Source: an uncultured Verrucomicrobiota bacterium
GTDB lineage: Bacteria > Verrucomicrobiota > Verrucomicrobiia > Opitutales > LL51
DNA: 9,326 nucleotides
Reading direction: 5' to 3'
Assembly: GCA_947174645.1 (NCBI GenBank)
Contig: CAMWJR010000031.1
Coordinates: 1 to 9,326, forward strand
Part shown: positions 5,123 through 9,326 of the stretch, one piece after another
Numbering within the stretch: the stretch's first letter is position 1
How the letters are laid out: each line of letters opens with the position of its first letter
Translations under genes and position numbers: made by a program
The notes under the pieces: generated by a model
Told to the model about the DNA's origin: nothing
The model's database searches: none
The model's input: the letters and a program-made list of their open reading frames with translations, nothing else

Positions 5123-7582
5123 ATGAAGAAGTTGGTGATCGCGGAAAAGCCGAGTGTCGCTCAGGATATCGCAGATGTTTTAGGGGATTTCCAGAAAAAA
5201 GACGGCGTTTTTGAAAATGACGATTTTATCATTAGCTCTGCGGTCGGCCATATTGTTGAACTTTACATGCCAGAAGACTTTAATCCCGATTGGAAACGTT
5301 GGTCGCTCGACATTCTCCCTATCATTCCCCAAGAATTTAAAACAAAGCCCATTGCAAAAAATAAGACCAAATTCAACGAACTTAAAAAACTCATGCACCG
5401 ACGCGATGTGGGAACCGTGATTAATGCCTGCGATGCCGGTCGTGAAGGGGAACTTATTTTTACGTATATTTATGAACTTGCGGGTTGTCAAAAAACCGTT
5501 GAACGCCTTTGGCTTTCCTCGATGACACAAGAGGCAATTCGTGAGGGATTTTTACATCTACGTCCCAGTTCTGAAATGCAAAATCTTCAAGCTGCTGCCC
5601 GTTGCCGTTCTGAAGCTGATTGGCTTATCGGGATTAACGGAACGCGTGCGATTACGGCTCGTACCGCTCGTGGCAGTGGTGTGGTGACGATTGGACGAGT
5701 ACAAACGCCGACACTCTCCATGATCTTACAGCGCGAGAAGGAGATTCGTCACTTCCGACCCAAGCCCTACCATCGGATCATAGCTGACTTTACCATTCAT
5801 AATGGCCAATATCAAGGCATTTATCAGCGCCCAAACTTTGATAAAAACAATAAAAACCCGGATGAACGCATCGATCGCCTTTTCGATCTCACACAAGCCG
5901 ATACCTTGATTGAAAAAATCAACGCTAGCGGTACGGCCGTTATTACAGAGAAAAAGAGTAAACGGAAATCGAATCCACCCAAGCTCTACGATCTCACGAC
6001 ACTACAACGCGAGGCACATACGCGCTACGGGATGCCGGCCGGTATGACACTCAAACTCGCCCAATCGCTGTATGAGAAGCATAAATGCCTCACCTATCCA
6101 CGAACAGACTCCAATGCTCTCCCCGAAGATTATCCGCCCACTTGTCGTCAGGTGCTTAGCGCATTAGGAGGAGATTTTACATCTTATGCCCAGGAAATTC
6201 TCCAAAACAACTGGATCGACGAAAATAACCGAAAGATTTTCAATAACAAACAAATCAGTGACCACTTTGCGATTATTCCGACGAAAAAGTTTGCCACAAA
6301 TCTCTCCGAAGAAGAGCGCAAGATCTACACTATGGTCGTTCAACGCTTTTTGTCGGTTTTTTATCCAGCAGCGGAGTTTGAAATTACAACACGCCGTTCG
6401 ATCGTCGATAATACCTACGAGTTTCTAACTGAAGGGAAAATTCTTGTATTTCCAGGCTGGCTGGCCGTATATGGGAAAACGCTTGAAGATGGTACGACGC
6501 CACTCCCGGCCGTTGACGCTGCGGATGGCACACCGCCTCAAGCAGCCGTAGTCGCCCACAAGGAGGAAAATGAAACGCGTCCCCCAGCGCGATACAATGA
6601 AGCAACTCTATTATCGATGATGGAAACCGCAGGGAAGATGCTCGACGATGAAGAGCTCGCTTCGGCCATGAAAGAGCGTGGGCTCGGTACGCCGGCGACT
6701 CGGGCACAAATTATTGATCACCTCATCGATTTACGGTATATGGAGCGGCAAAAAAAAGATCTTGTTCCGACCCCAAAAGCCGAAGGCCTTTTTGACTACC
6801 TTGATACGGTTCAAGTTCAGACACTTTCAAGTCCCACCCTTACCGGGGATTGGGAATATAAATTGCGCCGCATGGAACAGGGCCAGCTGGATCGTGAGAC
6901 GTTTATGCAAGGAATTGCCGAACTGACACGCGAAATGGTCGATAAAATTAAAGCTTTTGACGAGTCTCAACAAAAACCACGCATTTCGAATCTTATTTCG
7001 CCAACAGACAGCAAGCCGATGCTCGAATTTTTGCAATACTATCGCTCTCAAGATGAGCAATTGAAGCTCTACAAGGTCATTTCGGGACGCCGCCTCTTGG
7101 AATCAGAGTTAGCTGAATTATTACAAAACGGCGCCGTTGGTCCACTGGAGGGATTTCGGTCAAAAGTTGGGAAAACATTTGCTGCCAAGCTCTATTTGAA
7201 CGAAAACAACGAAGTCAAATTTTCCTTTCAAAATAACAAAAACGACAACATAAGCGACGAATCGCTTACGCCAGAAAGGATCAAAACCTACCCTAAAATC
7301 GGGCCATGTCCCTGTTGCGGCGGCAACGTTCATGCGTTGGACTCCTGGTACATGTGCGAGCACTTTTTAGATGATTCCAAATGCCCCTTCCGTCTTGGAC
7401 GGTATATTTTAGAGCAGCGCATCGATGAGACACAGGCCACGAAATTGCTAACAGAAAAAAAGAGCGATCTTTTGGAGAATTTTTGCTCGAAACGCACTGG
7501 AAAAATGTTTTCTGCCTATCTCACGCTCGACGACGAGGGGAAAGTGGGCTTCGAATTCCTACCTCGCAAGAAAAAATCTTAA
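5123..7582 (+). CDS. topB: DNA topoisomerase III (type IA)
   Basis: This type IA topoisomerase passes single strands through a transient break to decatenate and relax DNA. It has 819 residues. The TOPRIM domain starts with LVIAEKPSVAQDIADVLG and contains CDAGREGELIF, whose first Asp is at about residue 104. GRVQTPTL is at about 191-198. The catalytic tyrosine is Y325 in TYPRTDS, encoded at 6095-6097. GLGTPATRA marks the second active-site region. The C-terminal part has two topoisomerase C-terminal repeat modules (around LYKVISGRRLLESELAELL and LGRYILEQRIDETQATKLL) flanking a likely zinc ribbon, CPCC with later C residues in MCEHF and KCPF. The frame is open from an ATG at 5066 inside nuoG, but MKKLVIAEKPS at 5123, preceded by GCAGGTG, is the family start. 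The gene begins 41 bases after nuoG with no terminator between. It appears complete. Confidence 0.93.
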   Translation: MKKLVIAEKPSVAQDIADVLGDFQKKDGVFENDDFIISSAVGHIVELYMPEDFNPDWKRWSLDILPIIPQEFKTKPIAKNKTKFNELKKLMHRRDVGTVINACDAGREGELIFTYIYELAGCQKTVERLWLSSMTQEAIREGFLHLRPSSEMQNLQAAARCRSEADWLIGINGTRAITARTARGSGVVTIGRVQTPTLSMILQREKEIRHFRPKPYHRIIADFTIHNGQYQGIYQRPNFDKNNKNPDERIDRLFDLTQADTLIEKINASGTAVITEKKSKRKSNPPKLYDLTTLQREAHTRYGMPAGMTLKLAQSLYEKHKCLTYPRTDSNALPEDYPPTCRQVLSALGGDFTSYAQEILQNNWIDENNRKIFNNKQISDHFAIIPTKKFATNLSEEERKIYTMVVQRFLSVFYPAAEFEITTRRSIVDNTYEFLTEGKILVFPGWLAVYGKTLEDGTTPLPAVDAADGTPPQAAVVAHKEENETRPPARYNEATLLSMMETAGKMLDDEELASAMKERGLGTPATRAQIIDHLIDLRYMERQKKDLVPTPKAEGLFDYLDTVQVQTLSSPTLTGDWEYKLRRMEQGQLDRETFMQGIAELTREMVDKIKAFDESQQKPRISNLISPTDSKPMLEFLQYYRSQDEQLKLYKVISGRRLLESELAELLQNGAVGPLEGFRSKVGKTFAAKLYLNENNEVKFSFQNNKNDNISDESLTPERIKTYPKIGPCPCCGGNVHALDSWYMCEHFLDDSKCPFRLGRYILEQRIDETQATKLLTEKKSDLLENFCSKRTGKMFSAYLTLDDEGKVGFEFLPRKKKS

Positions 7583-7606
7583 AAGATTGTTCTATGGAAC
7601 ATTTTT
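7571..7606. terminator. Bidirectional terminator zone between topB and the convergent gene
   Basis: On the plus strand, TGTTC (7588-7592) pairs with GAACA (7597-7601) around a TATG loop, and TTTTT (7602-7606) follows. On the minus strand, AATCT and AGATT (7575-7588) pair and run into T residues opposite the A tract at 7571-7576. Both stems are only about 5 base pairs, so each is a weak intrinsic terminator. The plus-strand hairpin overlaps the stop codon of the convergent gene. Confidence 0.4.
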
Positions 7607-8296
7607 AGGAGCTGTATCGACAAACATTTCCTCGAACGAAAGCCCTGTGAGTTTTGTGAGTTGCTTTACAAGTTGGTAAAGAGTGATCATCAACACAATT
7701 GTGCAGGGGAGCACGATTACGGGATAACTCCAAACTGTCATACGCGCCAATTCTTTGTTAAATTCAATGGTCCCTGTCTCACTATGCACAAGATATTTCG
7801 CTAGAGCAAAATTTAAAACGGCACTCAGTAAAAATGACCCCGCAATTTTTAACGTACCCCTCGACAACAGGTGTTGTAGCGCGAATTGCTGCTGCGGCGA
7901 AGGCAGTTGATTGCCTATCTGATCTACGTTCATAATCGCTTCATTGAAAACGAGTACCTTGATTAACGGATAACGCGTAAAGGCCGAAATAAACACAACC
8001 AACCCCAAGAATAACGGCAAGAGCGCTTCCTTAATTGCAATATATTCTGTGGGAAGCTTCAATAGTCCAATGACGCCCGTCAGCAAGACACTAACAAATC
8101 CAATAACAGAAAAAATATTACAGCGTCGCGAATGACAAAAATCGATCACTCCGTAACCCAGCGGAAACGTCAGTGCTAATACTAATGCGATTTGTGGATC
8201 GATTCCAAACCAATCTCCTGCTTTCGACATCAAAATCGAAGGGAGAATAACGTTAAACCCGAGGTTGAGGAATGGATTCTCGCGCTTTGTTTTCAC
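7592..8296 (-). CDS. Polytopic membrane protein, VC0807-like family
   Basis: The 234-residue protein has about five or six hydrophobic helices, at roughly 12-24, 34-52, 61-80, 88-106, 150-170 and 187-208, and no recognised catalytic motif. The blocks NLGFNVILPSILMSK, FPLGYGVIDF, GFVSVLLTGVIGLL, AGSFLLSAVLNFALA and ELARMTVWSYPVIVLP resemble the small membrane proteins named after Vibrio VC0807, from memory. Their function is not established as far as I know. The start is well fixed: GTG at 8296 overlaps the pssA stop as GTGA, and an in-frame TAA lies two codons upstream. Translation is probably coupled to pssA, which suggests a membrane-lipid or envelope context, but no direct evidence links them. 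Confidence 0.7.
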   Translation of the reverse strand: MKTKRENPFLNLGFNVILPSILMSKAGDWFGIDPQIALVLALTFPLGYGVIDFCHSRRCNIFSVIGFVSVLLTGVIGLLKLPTEYIAIKEALLPLFLGLVVFISAFTRYPLIKVLVFNEAIMNVDQIGNQLPSPQQQFALQHLLSRGTLKIAGSFLLSAVLNFALAKYLVHSETGTIEFNKELARMTVWSYPVIVLPCTIVLMITLYQLVKQLTKLTGLSFEEMFVDTAPKNVP

Positions 8297-9135
8297 AGAT
8301 TAACGGAACTTTCTGGACGCTCGATCGCGATCTTTCGGGATCTTTTCTCTTGCCGAACATGGCGCACAAGGCCATGAACAACGTAGCTCAAAAAGACGAT
8401 CGCACATGAAAACTGGTGAAACCAAGAAATCGTCGCCAAGACTCCGATGATCGCAACAAACGTCCCCAGGCGCGTCCGCGTACTCCAATTGATCTTTTTG
8501 AAGCTTGGGAAACGAATCGCACTTACCATCAGGTATGCCGTTAGGAGCATAATAAACGGCAAAAAAATCGAAAACACATGGAGGTCATAACTGTCGACAA
8601 TAAGCACAAACGACGCGATAACGCCTGCCGCCGCCGGTACCGGAAGGCCTAAAAAGTCGTATGACGGGATTGTTTCTTCTCGGGGAAGTAGCGGACTTGT
8701 AATGACATTAAAGCGCGCGAGGCGAACTCCTGCGCATAACAAATAAATAAACCCGATCATCCAGCCCAATTGGCGGAAAAACAAGTACTCATCGCATGGC
8801 GAAAGGATGCGCAAAAAGACCATCAGGGCTGGCGCTACACCGAAAGAAACCATGTCGGAAATCGAGTCAAACTCGAGGCCAAAGAGCGATTCCTTCTTTT
8901 TAAGTCGTGCAACGCGCCCATCGAGCATATCCGCAAGCCCCGCAAAAAAAATCAACCAGACCGCCTGTTGGTAAAAACGGTGCGCTGTCGCTGCATCGAC
9001 TGTTGCGTAACGCGCCTGTATACACCGAATAATCGACAAAAAACCGCAAAATAAATTGGTCGCCGTAAAGATATTGGGCAAGAGGTAAATACGGCTTGCA
9101 TCGGCAACATTGGAATACTTTTTCGAGACCGACAT
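8293..9135 (-). CDS. pssA: CDP-diacylglycerol-serine O-phosphatidyltransferase
   Basis: This enzyme joins serine to CDP-diacylglycerol to make phosphatidylserine, the precursor of phosphatidylethanolamine, in the inner membrane. The 280-residue protein has the complete CDP-alcohol phosphatidyltransferase signature: D69-x2-D72-G-x2-A-R77-x8-G86-x3-D90-x3-D94 (ADMLDGRVARLKKKESLFG then EFDSISD). The early LPNIFTATNLFCGFLSI segment, ARFN and GLPVPAAAG (163-171) fit the Bacillus-type PssA subfamily. Several further membrane helices extend to about residue 258, followed by a basic tail. The length is within the family range. Serine specificity is the most likely reading, but a phosphatidylglycerophosphate or inositol enzyme of the same superfamily cannot be excluded by eye. 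No psd gene (decarboxylase) is in view. The start at 9135 has GAAGA directly before it, a poor Shine-Dalgarno sequence. Confidence 0.88.
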   Translation of the reverse strand: MSVSKKYSNVADASRIYLLPNIFTATNLFCGFLSIIRCIQARYATVDAATAHRFYQQAVWLIFFAGLADMLDGRVARLKKKESLFGLEFDSISDMVSFGVAPALMVFLRILSPCDEYLFFRQLGWMIGFIYLLCAGVRLARFNVITSPLLPREETIPSYDFLGLPVPAAAGVIASFVLIVDSYDLHVFSIFLPFIMLLTAYLMVSAIRFPSFKKINWSTRTRLGTFVAIIGVLATISWFHQFSCAIVFLSYVVHGLVRHVRQEKRSRKIAIERPESSVNL

Positions 9136-9148
9136 TCTTCAGAGACGA

Positions 9149-9175
9149 ACAATACGCGATTTCCCGAAAGTGCAA
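9149..9175 (-). promoter_or_regulatory. Weak candidate promoter for pssA
   Basis: In the 96-base divergent gap (9136-9231) the minus strand has TTGCAC (9175-9170) and TATTGT (9154-9149) separated by 15 bases. The spacer is short and the second box is imperfect. I see no convincing promoter for the plus-strand gene in this gap. Confidence 0.2.
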
Positions 9176-9231
9176 GTTTTTCCCGCGATTTTCGAGTTGT
9201 ATGCGACGCTCTCTTTCAGCAACATACGGCA

Positions 9232-9326
9232 ATGGCAACGCTCACCGTACCGAGTGATATCATTCCCGATCGTTGCGATAAGATCCTGGCGCAACTGCTC
9301 CAACTACCGCGATCTGTCATTAAGTC
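9232..9326 (+). CDS. RluA-family pseudouridine synthase, N-terminal fragment (runs off the right edge)
   Basis: From the ATG at 9232 the frame stays open to the edge, giving 31 residues: a short lead then VPSDIIPDRCDKILAQLLQL and PRSVIKS. This matches the start of an S4 RNA-binding domain in RluA/RluD-type enzymes, where V-P-x(4-6)-R-x-D-K-x-L-A and S-R-S-x-I-x are typical. Such enzymes convert uridines in 23S rRNA or tRNA to pseudouridine. The catalytic domain, with its HRLD block, is outside the window, so the target is unknown. Other S4-domain proteins remain possible. No strong Shine-Dalgarno sequence precedes the start. Confidence 0.6.
   Translation, partial: MATLTVPSDIIPDRCDKILAQLLQLPRSVIK

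Noticed and set aside
8900..9238. Minus-strand open frame overlapping the pssA start and the divergent gap
   Set aside because: It runs in a different frame from pssA, which has a complete catalytic signature. Its product has no recognisable domain.

Overview
The window reads as an ordinary chromosomal stretch of a Gram-negative-type bacterium with mid-range GC content. Two features hint at Verrucomicrobiota, possibly Opitutae: the truncated gene at the left edge resembles the N-terminal extension that I remember from verrucomicrobial signal peptidase I, and the NADH dehydrogenase G subunit is compact. This assignment is inference. Every gene identification below rests on motifs read by eye. 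Clear Shine-Dalgarno sequences are scarce throughout.

Left arm (1-1917, minus strand). A tRNA-Leu(CAG) is followed after 10 bases by a membrane-anchored TPR protein. A metal-dependent Xaa-Pro-type M24 peptidase comes next, and a gene running off the left edge (probably signal peptidase I) follows through a TAATG overlap. Spacing is so tight that the whole arm may be one transcript. It deals with the cell envelope and with protein or peptide processing.

Middle (1918-7582, plus strand). A short divergent promoter region (1918-2001) leads into two tandem, diverged copies of an anchored protein with the paired GxxH motifs of the TIKI/TraB/ChaN superfamily. Then come a compact NuoG (complex I iron-sulfur subunit) and a full-length DNA topoisomerase III. 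The gaps are 9, 50 and 41 bases and I see no terminator in them, so the four genes may be co-transcribed. No obvious functional theme links them. The TIKI-like pair is the least understood part of the window.

Right arm (7592-9326). A convergent terminator zone separates topB from a minus-strand pair: pssA (phosphatidylserine synthase) and, overlapping it by GTGA, a polytopic VC0807-like membrane protein. A 96-base divergent gap separates pssA from the start of an RluA-type pseudouridine synthase that runs off the right edge.

I found no insertion sequence, CRISPR array, phage gene or obvious defence system. The most interesting items are the tandem TIKI-like pair, its compact promoter with a palindrome between the -35 and -10 elements, and the tRNA packed against a coding start.
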